Below are positions 38,974 through 47,834 of a stretch of DNA of 54,713 nucleotides, in pieces. Every line of letters begins with the position of its first letter. Position 1 is the stretch's first letter. The translations under genes and the position numbers were made by a program. Source of the stretch: Novosphingobium sp. AP12 (GTDB lineage: Bacteria > Pseudomonadota > Alphaproteobacteria > Sphingomonadales > Sphingomonadaceae); the NCBI RefSeq assembly GCF_000281975.1, contig NZ_AKKE01000137.1, positions 1 through 54,713 on the forward strand, written 5' to 3'. Under the pieces are notes generated by a model. That model saw only the letters and a list, made by a program, of their open reading frames with translations, ran no database searches and was not told the origin of the DNA.

Positions 38974-40248
38974 ATGAACGACACGATCTTCGCACTTTCC
39001 AGCGGCTCGCCGCCTGCCGCCATCGCCGTCGTGCGCCTGAGCGGGCCGCAGGCCGGGGCCGCGCTGGAGGCCCTCTGCGGGCTCCCCGAACCGCGCCGCG
39101 CCAGCTATCGGACCTTGCGTGTTTCACGTGAAACAGTGCTCGACCGCGCGCTCGTCCTGTGGTTTCCGGGCCCCCGGACCGCGACCGGCGAGGACCTCGT
39201 CGAACTGCACCTACACGGCGGTAGAGCAGTCGTAGCCGCCACCGAACGTGCCCTCGGTGACCTGCCCGGCCTGCGCCGCGCTACGCCGGGCGAATTCACC
39301 CGCCGTGCCTTCGCGAATGGCCGGATCGACCTTGCCGAAGCCGAAGGGCTGGCCGACCTGCTTTCCGCCGAAACCGAACTGCAGCGCCGCAGTGCCATCG
39401 CCATGGCCGGCGGAGTGTTCTCCGCCCAGGTCGAGGACTGGCGCGAGCGGGCGCTGGTCGCTTCGGCGGCGGTCGAGGCCGTGCTGGACTTCAGCGACGA
39501 GGACGACGTTTCCGATCTTCCTCCCGACTTCGCCGAGCGGCTTCGTGTGCTTGGCGCCGAGCTTTCGGACTGGCTGTCCCGTCCCCGCGCCGAGACCCTG
39601 CGCGAGGGGTACCGGGTCGTGCTCGCCGGGCCGCCCAATGCGGGCAAAAGCACTTTGTTCAACGCGCTGGTCGAGGACGAGGCGGCGATCACCGCACCGC
39701 TCGCCGGCACAACGCGCGATGTGCTGACCCGCGCAGTCGCGATCGAGGGCGTGCCCTTCGTATTCGCCGATACCGCCGGGCTACGCGATGAGACCACCGA
39801 CGCTATCGAGGCCATCGGCATCGACCGCGCCCTAGCCGCGCTGGAGCGGGCCGACCTCGTCCTGTGGCTGGGCGACGAAGGGCAAGGGCCAGGAAGCGCG
39901 TGGGAAATCTCCGCGCAGGTAGACCGCGCTGATGCCTCGGTGAAGGGCGAGGCGCGGCACCGCGTCTCGGCCATCACCGGCGAGGGGCTCGACGCACTGC
40001 GCCGCGATCTCGTCGAGACGGCGCGGCAGGCGATGCCACGACCGGGAGATGCCGCTCTGAATGCCCGCCAGCATGCGCTGCTGGCAGAGGCGGAACGTGC
40101 GCTCTTGTCCGCGCTGGCAGAGCGCGATCCACTGCTGGTCGCCGAGTGCCTGCGCCGGGTTCGCGTCGCGTTCGACGCCCTCGTCGGCCGGGCCACCACC
40201 GAAGATATGCTCGACGCGCTGTTCGGACGCTTCTGCATCGGAAAGTGA
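38974..40248 (+). CDS. mnmE: tRNA uridine-5-carboxymethylaminomethyl(34) synthesis GTPase
   Basis: A 424-residue GTPase that, with MnmG, modifies wobble uridines in tRNA. The N-terminal tetrahydrofolate-binding domain (IFALSSGSPPAAIAVVRLSG), a helical domain, the G domain at ~210-350 (G1 GPPNAGKSTLFNAL, G2 TTRD, G3 DTAG) and the C-terminal FCIGK with its catalytic Cys are all visible. One parS site lies in frame at 39120-39135 and encodes V-S-R-E-T. mnmG follows after a short gap that holds another parS. Confidence 0.96.
   Translation: MNDTIFALSSGSPPAAIAVVRLSGPQAGAALEALCGLPEPRRASYRTLRVSRETVLDRALVLWFPGPRTATGEDLVELHLHGGRAVVAATERALGDLPGLRRATPGEFTRRAFANGRIDLAEAEGLADLLSAETELQRRSAIAMAGGVFSAQVEDWRERALVASAAVEAVLDFSDEDDVSDLPPDFAERLRVLGAELSDWLSRPRAETLREGYRVVLAGPPNAGKSTLFNALVEDEAAITAPLAGTTRDVLTRAVAIEGVPFVFADTAGLRDETTDAIEAIGIDRALAALERADLVLWLGDEGQGPGSAWEISAQVDRADASVKGEARHRVSAITGEGLDALRRDLVETARQAMPRPGDAALNARQHALLAEAERALLSALAERDPLLVAECLRRVRVAFDALVGRATTEDMLDALFGRFCIGK
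39120..39135. other. parS: parS centromere site, inside mnmE
   Basis: TGTTTCACGTGAAACA, a perfect 16-bp palindrome in frame within mnmE, about 6.4 kb right of the origin candidate. Confidence 0.93.
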
Positions 40249-40255
40249 AACTCGA

Positions 40256-40271
40256 TGTTTCACGTGAAACA
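40256..40271. other. parS: parS centromere site, between mnmE and mnmG
   Basis: TGTTTCACGTGAAACA, a perfect palindrome starting eight bases after the mnmE stop and the only exact copy of the cluster outside a gene. Confidence 0.93.
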
Positions 40272-40331
40272 TCGTCCGGTTCGACGCATGGTGCTTTGAC
40301 GCGAATCCCGCACTGCGGTAAAGGCGCGGCC

Positions 40332-42179
40332 ATGCACTCCTTCGACATGATCGTGATCGGCGGCGGACACGCCGGCTGCGAGGCGGCAGCCGTCGCCGCG
40401 CGCATGGGCGCGCGCGTCGCTTTGGTCAGCTTCGATCTCGACGCGGTCGGCGCGATGAGCTGCAATCCGGCGATCGGCGGATTGGGCAAGGGCCACCTTG
40501 TTCGCGAGGTCGATGCCTTCGACGGGCTCATCGCGCGAGCCGCCGATGCCTCTGCGATTCACTACCGCATGCTCAACCGCTCGAAGGGCAGCGCCGTACA
40601 GGGTCCGCGCGTCCAGGCCGACCGCAAGCTGTTCAAGGCGGCGATCCACCGGCTGCTGGCGGAGCAGAGCGACCTGACGCTCGTCGCCGGAGAGGCCGCC
40701 GCGCTGGTGCTCGAAGGTGGCCGCGCGATCGGCGTAGACCTTGCCGATGGTACACGCCTCGATGCGCGTGCGGTGGTCCTGTGCACCGGCACCTTCCTCG
40801 GCGGCACGCTGTTCCGGGGCGAAGAGCGCCTGACGGGCGGCCGTATCGGCGAGGCTTCGGCCCAGCGCCTCGCGGCGCAAATGCGTGAGGCCAGCCTGCC
40901 GATGGCGCGCCTCAAGACCGGCACCCCGCCCCGCCTCGACGGCCGGACCATCGACTGGGCCAGGCTCGACGAGCAGCCCTCCGATGGCGAGGAGTGGACG
41001 ATGTCCGCGATGGGGCAGGGCCGCAAGGTCCCGCAGGTGTTCTGCGCGATCACCCGCAGCAACCCGCGCAGCCACGACATCATCCGTGCGAACCTCCATC
41101 GCTCGCCGCTGTTCTCGGGCGCGATCGGCGCACAGGGGCCGCGCTACTGCCCCTCGATCGAGGACAAGATCCACCGCTTCGCCGACCGCGACGGCCACCA
41201 GATATTCCTCGAACCCGAAGGGCTCGATACGCCGCTGGTCTATCCGAACGGCATAAGCACCTCGCTCCCCGCCGACGTGCAGCTCGAAATGCTGCGCACC
41301 ATGGAAGGGTTGGAGCAGGTCGAGATGGTCGTGCCGGGCTACGCTGTCGAGTACGATCACATCGACCCGCGCGCGCTGCGGACCAGCCTGGAACTGCGCG
41401 CGATCCCCGGCCTCTACTGCGCCGGCCAGATCAACGGCACCACCGGATATGAGGAAGCCGCCGCGCAGGGGCTGGGCGCGGGCATGAACGCCGCCGCCGC
41501 TGTTCTCGGCCGCGAAGCGCCGCCGCTAGACCGTGCCAACAGCTACATGGCGGTGATGATCGACGACCTGACCTTGCACGGCGTCAGCGAGCCTTACCGC
41601 ATGCTCACCGCCCGCGCCGAATACCGGCTGCGGCTACGGGCGAACAACGCGTCGACCCGGTTGACCCCGTTGGCGATCGAGGCGGGCACTGTCGGGGCTG
41701 AACGGCGCGAGTGGTTCGCCCGGCGCGAGCAGGCGAAGGCCGCCTTGTCGGAAGCGATGGACCGGACCATCCCGGCGACCGAACTGGCCGCCGCCGGTCT
41801 CCCCGTCCGCTCCGACGCGGGCCGCCTGCCGCTGCGCGAATGGCTGCGCTTCGGCGGGGTGGGCATTTCCGGCCTCTCGCCCTGGATCGACCCGGGCCTG
41901 CGCGAAGACGCGGCGCTCGTCGACGAGATGGCCGAAGACGCCGCCTATGCGCCTTACCTCGAACGGCAGGAGCGCGAACTGCGCGACCTTCGCGCCAGCG
42001 AGGCGCTGCCGCTGGGCGACGGGTTCCCCTATGACCGGATCGCCGGCCTCTCGCGAGAGATGGTCGAGCGGCTGAGCCGCGCGCAGCCTGCGACTCTCGC
42101 TGCGGCAGGGCGGCTCCCCGGCATCACTCCGGCGGCTCTTGCCGCGCTCCTCGTCCATGCCCGCAGGGAGGCCGCGTGA
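40332..42179 (+). CDS. mnmG: tRNA uridine-5-carboxymethylaminomethyl(34) synthesis enzyme, FAD-dependent
   Basis: A 615-residue partner of MnmE. The FAD motif IGGGHAGCEAAAVAARMG is at residue ~8, CNPAIGGLGKGH near 46, and the family segment GQINGTTGYEEAAAQGL near 365. The C-terminal helical domain recruits MnmE and tRNA. ATG 40332 is the family start; an upstream in-frame extension overlaps mnmE and is rejected. Its stop overlaps the rsmG GTG start as GTGA. Confidence 0.96.
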   Translation: MHSFDMIVIGGGHAGCEAAAVAARMGARVALVSFDLDAVGAMSCNPAIGGLGKGHLVREVDAFDGLIARAADASAIHYRMLNRSKGSAVQGPRVQADRKLFKAAIHRLLAEQSDLTLVAGEAAALVLEGGRAIGVDLADGTRLDARAVVLCTGTFLGGTLFRGEERLTGGRIGEASAQRLAAQMREASLPMARLKTGTPPRLDGRTIDWARLDEQPSDGEEWTMSAMGQGRKVPQVFCAITRSNPRSHDIIRANLHRSPLFSGAIGAQGPRYCPSIEDKIHRFADRDGHQIFLEPEGLDTPLVYPNGISTSLPADVQLEMLRTMEGLEQVEMVVPGYAVEYDHIDPRALRTSLELRAIPGLYCAGQINGTTGYEEAAAQGLGAGMNAAAAVLGREAPPLDRANSYMAVMIDDLTLHGVSEPYRMLTARAEYRLRLRANNASTRLTPLAIEAGTVGAERREWFARREQAKAALSEAMDRTIPATELAAAGLPVRSDAGRLPLREWLRFGGVGISGLSPWIDPGLREDAALVDEMAEDAAYAPYLERQERELRDLRASEALPLGDGFPYDRIAGLSREMVERLSRAQPATLAAAGRLPGITPAALAALLVHARREAA

Positions 42180-42862
42180 TCACGACCCCAGAAGTGCCTA
42201 TTTCGGAAGTTCCCGGCCAGGATGTGCCGACGGAAGAGTGGGCCCGCGACTGGCTGCGCGCGCTGCCCGGATGCGACGACGCGGCAATGGACCGGCTGGC
42301 GGTGCTGGTGGACATGCTGCGCGAGGAGAACCAGAGGCAGAATCTCGTTTCCGCGCGGAGCCTCGATCAGGTCTGGCTGCGCCACATCGTCGACAGCGCA
42401 CAGCTGCTGCCGCATGTTCCACGTGAAACAACTTTGCCATGGCTCGACCTCGGCACCGGGGCGGGCTTCCCCGGCCTTGTCGTCGCGGCGCTGCGACCAG
42501 ACCATGAAGTTCTCATGGTCGAGTCGCGCGCGCGGCGTATCGAGTGGCTCGAGCGGGCGCGAATCGCGATGGGCCTGGAAAAGGCGCGTGTGATCGGCCA
42601 GCGACTCGAGCTCGTCGAATCGCAGCCGTGCGGTGTCATCTCCGCGCGTGCTTTCGCTCCTTTGGAGAAGCTGCTGGCATTATCTTCGCGATTTTCCACA
42701 AGTGACACGATCTGGCTGTTGCCGAAAGGGCAGTCGGCCAGCCAAGAATTGCAGGACCTTCGCAACTGGCGGCATGTGTTCCACGTGGAACAGTCTCTCA
42801 CGGACCCGCAGGCAGGCGTCATTGTCGGCACGCTTGCCGGCGGGAAGGGTAAGAGCAGATGA
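42176..42862 (+). CDS. rsmG: 16S rRNA (guanine-527 N7)-methyltransferase
   Basis: A 228-residue methyltransferase with NQRQNLVSARSLDQVWLRHI near 52 and the SAM-binding motif WLDLGTGAGFPGLV near 90. It methylates G527 of 16S rRNA. It is coupled to mnmG by GTGA and to parA by ATGA. Two diverged parS-like palindromes lie within its reading frame (42415-42430 and 42777-42792), encoding V-P-R-E-T and F-H-V-E-Q. Confidence 0.94.
   Translation: MITTPEVPISEVPGQDVPTEEWARDWLRALPGCDDAAMDRLAVLVDMLREENQRQNLVSARSLDQVWLRHIVDSAQLLPHVPRETTLPWLDLGTGAGFPGLVVAALRPDHEVLMVESRARRIEWLERARIAMGLEKARVIGQRLELVESQPCGVISARAFAPLEKLLALSSRFSTSDTIWLLPKGQSASQELQDLRNWRHVFHVEQSLTDPQAGVIVGTLAGGKGKSR
42415..42430. other. parS: parS-like site with one mismatch, inside rsmG
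   Basis: TGTTCCACGTGAAACA differs from the consensus by one base in the left arm. Confidence 0.82.
42777..42792. other. parS: parS-like palindrome near the end of rsmG
   Basis: TGTTCCACGTGGAACA is a perfect palindrome that differs from the consensus symmetrically in both arms. It ends 66 bases before the parA start, where ParB binding could affect parAB expression. Confidence 0.8.
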
Positions 42863-43638
42863 TCCGCATCGCCATTGCCAACCAGAAAGGCGGGGTCGGC
42901 AAGACGACCACCGCCATCAATGTCGCCACCGCGCTCGCCGCCACCGGTTGGCGGACGCTGCTGATCGACATCGATCCGCAGGGCAATGCCTCGACGGGGA
43001 TCGGCGTTTCGGCGTCCGCGCGCAATGCCTCGTCCTACGACGTGCTGGTTGATGGCGTGCCGGTTTCGCAGTGCGTGATGCCGACCAAGATTCCCGGCCT
43101 CGACCTGTTGGCCGCTACGGTGGACCTGTCCGGCGCCGAGGTGGAGCTGGTGAACGGTGAGGACCGCGCGCACCGGCTGCAGCGCGCACTGCGTGCTCCG
43201 GACCTGCCCTATGACGTCTGCCTGATCGACTGCCCGCCTTCGCTGGGCCTGCTGACGCTGAATGCGCTCACCGCCGCCGATACCCTGCTGGTGCCGCTGC
43301 AGTGCGAGTTCTTCGCGCTGGAAGGTCTGAGTCAGTTGCTTACCACGGTGGAGCGGGTGCAGCAGCGCTTCAACCCGGACCTCGGCATCATCGGCATCGC
43401 GCTGACCATGTTCGATCGGCGCAATCGCCTTACCGAGCAGGTGTCCGAGGACGTGCGCTCCTGCCTCGGCCAGCTGATCTTCGAGACCACCATTCCGCGC
43501 AACGTGCGCCTGTCGGAAGCGCCGAGCCACGGTGTTCCGGCGCTCATCTACGATCATGCCTGCGCCGGCAGCCGCGCCTACATGGCGCTCGCCCGCGAGC
43601 TGATCACCAGGCTGCCCGAAAAGAGGAAAGCGGCATGA
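42859..43638 (+). CDS. parA: Chromosome partitioning ATPase ParA
   Basis: A 259-residue deviant-Walker ATPase: IAIANQKGGVGKTTTAINVA at the N terminus, LLIDIDPQGNAS near 34, and CLIDCPPSLGLLTLNAL near 120. It moves the ParB-parS complex of the origin region to the cell pole. ATG 42859 overlaps the rsmG stop as ATGA, and its own stop overlaps the parB ATG. Confidence 0.96.
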   Translation: MIRIAIANQKGGVGKTTTAINVATALAATGWRTLLIDIDPQGNASTGIGVSASARNASSYDVLVDGVPVSQCVMPTKIPGLDLLAATVDLSGAEVELVNGEDRAHRLQRALRAPDLPYDVCLIDCPPSLGLLTLNALTAADTLLVPLQCEFFALEGLSQLLTTVERVQQRFNPDLGIIGIALTMFDRRNRLTEQVSEDVRSCLGQLIFETTIPRNVRLSEAPSHGVPALIYDHACAGSRAYMALARELITRLPEKRKAA

Positions 43639-44600
43639 ACGACGACTCCATTGTCCGCCTGAGCGTGAACCCGGCGCCGGCCCGCCAGAAGCCCAAGGGC
43701 CTCGGCCGCGGCCTCGGCGCGCTGCTGGGCGAGACCCGGCGCGAGGAGCCGGTGGCGCAGCCGGGCGAGGGTGGTGGCAGCACCGGCTGGGCTTCGCGGG
43801 GCGGGCTCGCCGTGCTTGCGATCGCCGACATCCAGCCCGACCCGCAGCAGCCGCGCCGCGTGTTCGAGGAAGCCGCGCTCGAGGAGCTGGCCGCGTCGAT
43901 CGCCCAGCGCGGTGTTATACAGCCAATCATCGTGCGCCCGCTCGACAACGGGCGTTTCCAGCTCGTCGCCGGTGAGCGCCGCTGGCGCGCCGCGCAGAAG
44001 GCGCAGCTTCACGAGATTCCGGCGCTGGTGCGCGAGCTGACCGACCGCGAGGTCATGGCGCTGGCGCTGATCGAGAACCTCCAGCGCGAGGACCTCAACC
44101 CGATCGAGGAGGCGCGCGCCTACAATCGCCTGTCCGAACTGGAAGGCATGACCCAGGCCGAGATCGCCCGCATGGTCGACAAGAGCCGCAGCCATGTCGC
44201 CAATTTCCAGCGCCTGCTCGCGCTGCCCGACGGTGTCATCACGCTCGTCGAGAAGGGCGAATTGTCGATGGGCCACGCCCGCGCGCTGATCGGCTGCGAC
44301 GGGGCGGAGGACATTGCCGAGGCGGCCGTTTCCAAGCAGATGTCGGTACGCGAGATCGAGAAGCTCGTACGCAAGAAGCAGCGCGGCGACACCGCCCCGC
44401 GTCGTCCTCGCACCGCGCGCGAGGGCAGCACGCCGAATGCCGACATCGCCGCCGTGCAGAACCATCTCGAGGAATTCCTCGGGCTGCCGGTCAAGATCGA
44501 TTCCAACGCCGACCTGGCCTCGGGCACGGTGACGATCCGCTACTCGACGCTCGACCAACTCGATCTGATCTGCCAGCGGCTCACCGGCGGGGCGATCTAA
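43635..44600 (+). CDS. parB: Chromosome partitioning protein ParB
   Basis: A 321-residue ParB. The N-terminal GLGRGLGALLGE contacts ParA, the CTP-binding domain has GERRWRAAQ and ENLQREDLNPIEEARAY, the helix-turn-helix lies near MTQAEIARMVDKSRSHVANF, and the C-terminal ~45 residues are the dimerisation domain. ParB loads at parS and spreads as a CTP-dependent clamp. Its cognate sites are the six parS-like sequences of this window. A longer upstream frame overlaps parA and is rejected. Confidence 0.96.
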   Translation: MNDDSIVRLSVNPAPARQKPKGLGRGLGALLGETRREEPVAQPGEGGGSTGWASRGGLAVLAIADIQPDPQQPRRVFEEAALEELAASIAQRGVIQPIIVRPLDNGRFQLVAGERRWRAAQKAQLHEIPALVRELTDREVMALALIENLQREDLNPIEEARAYNRLSELEGMTQAEIARMVDKSRSHVANFQRLLALPDGVITLVEKGELSMGHARALIGCDGAEDIAEAAVSKQMSVREIEKLVRKKQRGDTAPRRPRTAREGSTPNADIAAVQNHLEEFLGLPVKIDSNADLASGTVTIRYSTLDQLDLICQRLTGGAI

Positions 44601-44669
44601 AGCGGCAGATCACCCCGTCCGTTCGTGCCGAGCGAAGGGTGTATTGATGACTTGGCCTGGCTGGTCGCC

Positions 44670-45362
44670 TTACTTCGTCGGCATCAGCTTGACGCGCTTG
44701 TCCGGCACGACCTTGCTGCGGCGAGGAATGACGCGGCGGGCAGGGCGGACGGGCACGTCCTCGTAGACGTATTCGACCGTCTCGACGCAGTTCGGCTGGG
44801 CCTGTTGGACCGGGACCATCATCATAGGCTGCCCCTGGTAGCCATAGCCCGGCGCGGGGTAGTAGGCCTGCTGCTGCTGCTGCTGCGGATAGCCGCCGTA
44901 GACAGGGCCGCCCGGATAGGCCGGCTGCTGGCTGTAGCCCGCATAGTAGTCGTCGAGGTAGGCCTCGCATTCGTCGCGGTTGCGGCCGTTGTCCTCGGTC
45001 TTGTCGATCACCGCGCCGGCCGCTGCACCGACGGCGGCTCCGGCGAGCGTGCCGACCGTGCGGTTGCCGTGCCCGGCGATGCGATTGCCCGCGACGCCGC
45101 CGACGAGTCCGCCGATCACCGCGCCGCCGACGCCCGAATCGCGCGAGGACAGGCGCTGGCGGCAATCGGCCAGCCAGGCATCGCGCGCATCGCCGCCATA
45201 TCCATTACTGCTGTGGGGCGGGGTGTATTCGCGGGTCGGATAGCCGCCATCGGCATAGTCGTCGCTGGCGTAGTCCGCTCCGGCATAGTCTGCCTGGGCG
45301 AGTACCGGGCTGGCGACGAGTGAGAGTACCGCAAAGCCGGCGGCACGGAGATGGAGGCGCAT
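44670..45362 (-). CDS. Exported glycine-zipper protein with polyglutamine tract
   Basis: A 230-residue protein with a signal peptide (AAGFAVLSLVASPVLA), a Tyr/Asp/Gly-rich segment, and a glycine zipper at ~85-125 (GGAVIGGLVGGVAGNRIAGH, then TVGTLAGAAVGAAAGAVIDK) of the 17 kDa surface antigen type. A Pro/Gln/Tyr-rich region contains six consecutive Gln encoded by CAG/CAA repeats at ~44867-44884. A basic C terminus follows. It is probably an outer-membrane-associated protein. ATG 45362 is chosen over a start 12 codons upstream because it gives the normal signal peptide. Confidence 0.8.
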   Translation of the reverse strand: MRLHLRAAGFAVLSLVASPVLAQADYAGADYASDDYADGGYPTREYTPPHSSNGYGGDARDAWLADCRQRLSSRDSGVGGAVIGGLVGGVAGNRIAGHGNRTVGTLAGAAVGAAAGAVIDKTEDNGRNRDECEAYLDDYYAGYSQQPAYPGGPVYGGYPQQQQQQAYYPAPGYGYQGQPMMMVPVQQAQPNCVETVEYVYEDVPVRPARRVIPRRSKVVPDKRVKLMPTK

Positions 45363-45500
45363 GGGAAGACCTTTTCGCGACCGGGAGGTTAGTCCCATCA
45401 GTTAACGCGAGATTTAGCATCCTGTTGCGCGGAAAACCAAGCTTCTTGCGGAGTTAGCTATGGGGTGTCCCGATCTGGTGCAATGAGTCCCGGCAGGGCC

Positions 45501-45983
45501 TCAGATCGCCAGCGAAGCGACCTGCGCGATCAGCTGCATGCCCGCCGCATCCTCGTCGTCGAAGCGGCCCGCGGTGGGGCTGTCGAGGTCGATCACGGCG
45601 ATCACGCGGCCATCGCGCAGCACTGGGACGACCAGCTCCGAGCGGCTGTCCGCGTCGCAGGCGATGTGGCCGGGGAAGGCGTGGACGTCCGGCACCACCT
45701 GAGTCGATCCCAGCGCGGCGGCAGTGCCGCAGACGCCGACGCCGAAGGGGATGCGGATGCACGCGGGCTTGCCCATGAAGGGACCCAGCACCAGCTCGTC
45801 GCCGATCGCGCGGTAGAATCCGGCCCAGTTGAGGTCCGGCACCAGTTGCCAGATGACCGCCGAGATGTTCGCCATGTTGGCGACAGGGTCGGGCTCGCCC
45901 TGCACCAGCGCATCGGCCGCGCGGGCGAGGGCGCTGTAGAGTTCGGGCTTGGGAAGGTCTGCGTAAGCGGCAAAGTCGTACAT
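45501..45983 (-). CDS. msrC: GAF-domain free methionine-(R)-sulfoxide reductase
   Basis: A 160-residue single GAF-domain protein with LNWAGFYRAIGDELVLGPF near 51, the two cysteines of GKPACIRIPFGVGVCGTAA near 74 and 84, and VVPDVHAFPGHIACDADSRSE carrying the third. This cysteine pattern and length match fRMsr enzymes that reduce free Met-R-sulfoxide with thioredoxin. It is a stand-alone gene in an oxidative-damage repair role. Confidence 0.88.
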   Translation of the reverse strand: MYDFAAYADLPKPELYSALARAADALVQGEPDPVANMANISAVIWQLVPDLNWAGFYRAIGDELVLGPFMGKPACIRIPFGVGVCGTAAALGSTQVVPDVHAFPGHIACDADSRSELVVPVLRDGRVIAVIDLDSPTAGRFDDEDAAGMQLIAQVASLAI

Positions 45984-46107
45984 GATGGATCCATCTGAAA
46001 ACCCGCCGAGGGCGGATTTCGCGGCGTGGGCCGGTGCCGCACTACAAACGACCCGTTAGCGCAACTCTCTGTTGTCGGCTAGGCGGCGTCCGCCTATCTC
46101 GTTGTCC

Positions 46108-47586
46108 ATGCACCCGATCGTCAAGAAGACCGCCATCGCCTCCACCGTGATTGTCCTGGCTGCCGCCGGGCTGGTCTACTGGGGACTGCACGCCAACAGC
46201 TCCGACCTGCCGAGCGACGCCACGGCAGGCCGCGATCCGCAGCTGGTCGACCCCGACCCGCAGTGGCTGCCCAGCATCGCGCTTGCCAAGCCGGTGGGCT
46301 GGGCGGCGGGAGAGGCGCCCAAGGCCGCCAAGGGACTGGCCGTCGCCCGCTTCGCCGAGGGTCTCGACCATCCCCGCACGATGCTGACGCTGCCCAACGG
46401 CGACGTGCTCGTCTCCGAAACCAATGCGCCTGCGGGGAACAAGCCGAGCGGCTTCGTCGGCACGGTCATGGGCCTGATGATGAGCCGCGTCGGCGCCGGC
46501 GATCCATCGCCCGACCGCATCGTCCTGCTGCGCGACGCCGACGGCGACGGCAAGGCGGAGCTCAAGACCACGCTGCGCACCGCCGACCTGCACTCCCCCT
46601 CGGGCCTCGCCTACCGCGACGGCAAGCTCTATGTCGCCAACCACGACAAGGTGCTCGAATTCGCCTTCACGCCCGGCCAGACCAAGCTGGAAGGCAAGCC
46701 GCTGCGCACGATGATGGACCTGCCGCCCGCCGGTAACCACTGGATGCGCAATCTCCTCCTGAGCGAGGACGGCAAGCACCTCTACGTCGCGGTCGGATCG
46801 GCCAGCAACATCGCCGATGGCGGCATGGAGGCTGAAGCGGGCCGTGCGATGATCTGGGAGATCGACGTCGACACCGCCCGCCGCCGCCAGTTCGCCGCGG
46901 GCATGCGCAACCCCAACGGCCTCGGCTGGAATCCCTCCACCGGAGAGATGTGGGCGACCGTGCAGGAGCGCGACATGCTCGGCCCTGACCTCGTGCCCGA
47001 CTACCTCACCAACGTCCCGGTGGGCGCACAGTACGGCTGGCCCTGGGTCTACTGGAAGACCACCTTCGACGACCGCGTCCAATGGCCGATGCAGACCTAC
47101 ATGATCGAATATACCCGCAAGCCCGAATACGCGATGGGCGCCCACGTCTCGGTGCTGGGCCTGACCTTCGCGAACGGCGGCAACCGCATGGGCAAGGGCT
47201 ATGAGAACGGCGTCTTCATCGCTCGCCATGGCTCGTGGAACCGCCGCCCGGCGGCGGGCTACGACGTCGTGTTCGTGCCCTTCGACGCCAACGGCAACCC
47301 GAAGGACGTGAAGCCGCAGCCGGTGCTCACGGGCTTCCTCAAGGACAATGGCGACACCCACGGCCGCCCGACCTGGGTCACCTGGGACAAGACCGGCGGG
47401 CTCCTCGTCAGCGACGACACCGCGGGCATCGTCTGGCGCGTGATTTCGCCGGGCGCGCAGCCCTCGGCGGCGATCAAGCCGGTCGTGACGGAGCACATGA
47501 AGCCGCTCGAGGAAATCAAGGACCCGACCGCGCCGAGCGAGCTGATGGGGGGCTTCCGGAAGGAGGCCGACAAGCTGCTGCCCTGA
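46108..47586 (+). CDS. Sorbosone dehydrogenase family (PQQ-type aldose dehydrogenase-like) protein
   Basis: A 492-residue protein with an N-terminal membrane anchor or signal (IASTVIVLAAAGLVYWGLHA) and a six-bladed propeller of the soluble glucose/sorbosone dehydrogenase superfamily: FAEGLDHPRTMLTLPNGDVL, HSPSGLAYRDGKLYVAN, RNPNGLGWNPSTGEMW, ARHGSWNRRPAAGYDV. Family members oxidise aldose sugars in the periplasm with PQQ. The substrate is unknown. ATG 46108 removes a short upstream extension that lacks a good site. Confidence 0.85.
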   Translation: MHPIVKKTAIASTVIVLAAAGLVYWGLHANSSDLPSDATAGRDPQLVDPDPQWLPSIALAKPVGWAAGEAPKAAKGLAVARFAEGLDHPRTMLTLPNGDVLVSETNAPAGNKPSGFVGTVMGLMMSRVGAGDPSPDRIVLLRDADGDGKAELKTTLRTADLHSPSGLAYRDGKLYVANHDKVLEFAFTPGQTKLEGKPLRTMMDLPPAGNHWMRNLLLSEDGKHLYVAVGSASNIADGGMEAEAGRAMIWEIDVDTARRRQFAAGMRNPNGLGWNPSTGEMWATVQERDMLGPDLVPDYLTNVPVGAQYGWPWVYWKTTFDDRVQWPMQTYMIEYTRKPEYAMGAHVSVLGLTFANGGNRMGKGYENGVFIARHGSWNRRPAAGYDVVFVPFDANGNPKDVKPQPVLTGFLKDNGDTHGRPTWVTWDKTGGLLVSDDTAGIVWRVISPGAQPSAAIKPVVTEHMKPLEEIKDPTAPSELMGGFRKEADKLLP

Positions 47587-47700
47587 TGGGTTGAAGGGCA
47601 GAGGGGGAAGACTGGGGCCGTTGCCCCAGACCCCTTTAGTCTTGTCGCCGCGCGCATGCAGATGCGCTGCGTGCGCATTTCCAGCGATAGGGATTCATAG

Positions 47701-47734
47701 CTTCCGGCGGTCTTTTTCCGATGACCGCCGGAGG
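47701..47734. terminator. Hairpin between convergent genes
   Basis: The stem TCCGGCGGTC with GACCGCCGGA (47703-47712 and 47723-47732) has a 10-base T-rich loop. Lying about 115 bases past the sorbosone dehydrogenase-like gene, it may end that transcript. Confidence 0.45.
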
Positions 47735-47803
47735 CTATATCCTACCTAGTTTCAGATGGGTGAGCGACGACCCTGCGCGCGCAATGTCGATATTAATGGG
47801 GGT

Positions 47804-47826
47804 GCAGGGGGGCTTTGCTCCCCTGC
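47804..47826 (-). terminator. Possible terminator of the DUF815 gene
   Basis: GCAGGGG with CCCCTGC forms a 7-bp stem eight bases past the stop of the leftward ATPase gene. The T run is weak. Confidence 0.4.
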
Positions 47827-47834
47827 CTCTTCCC

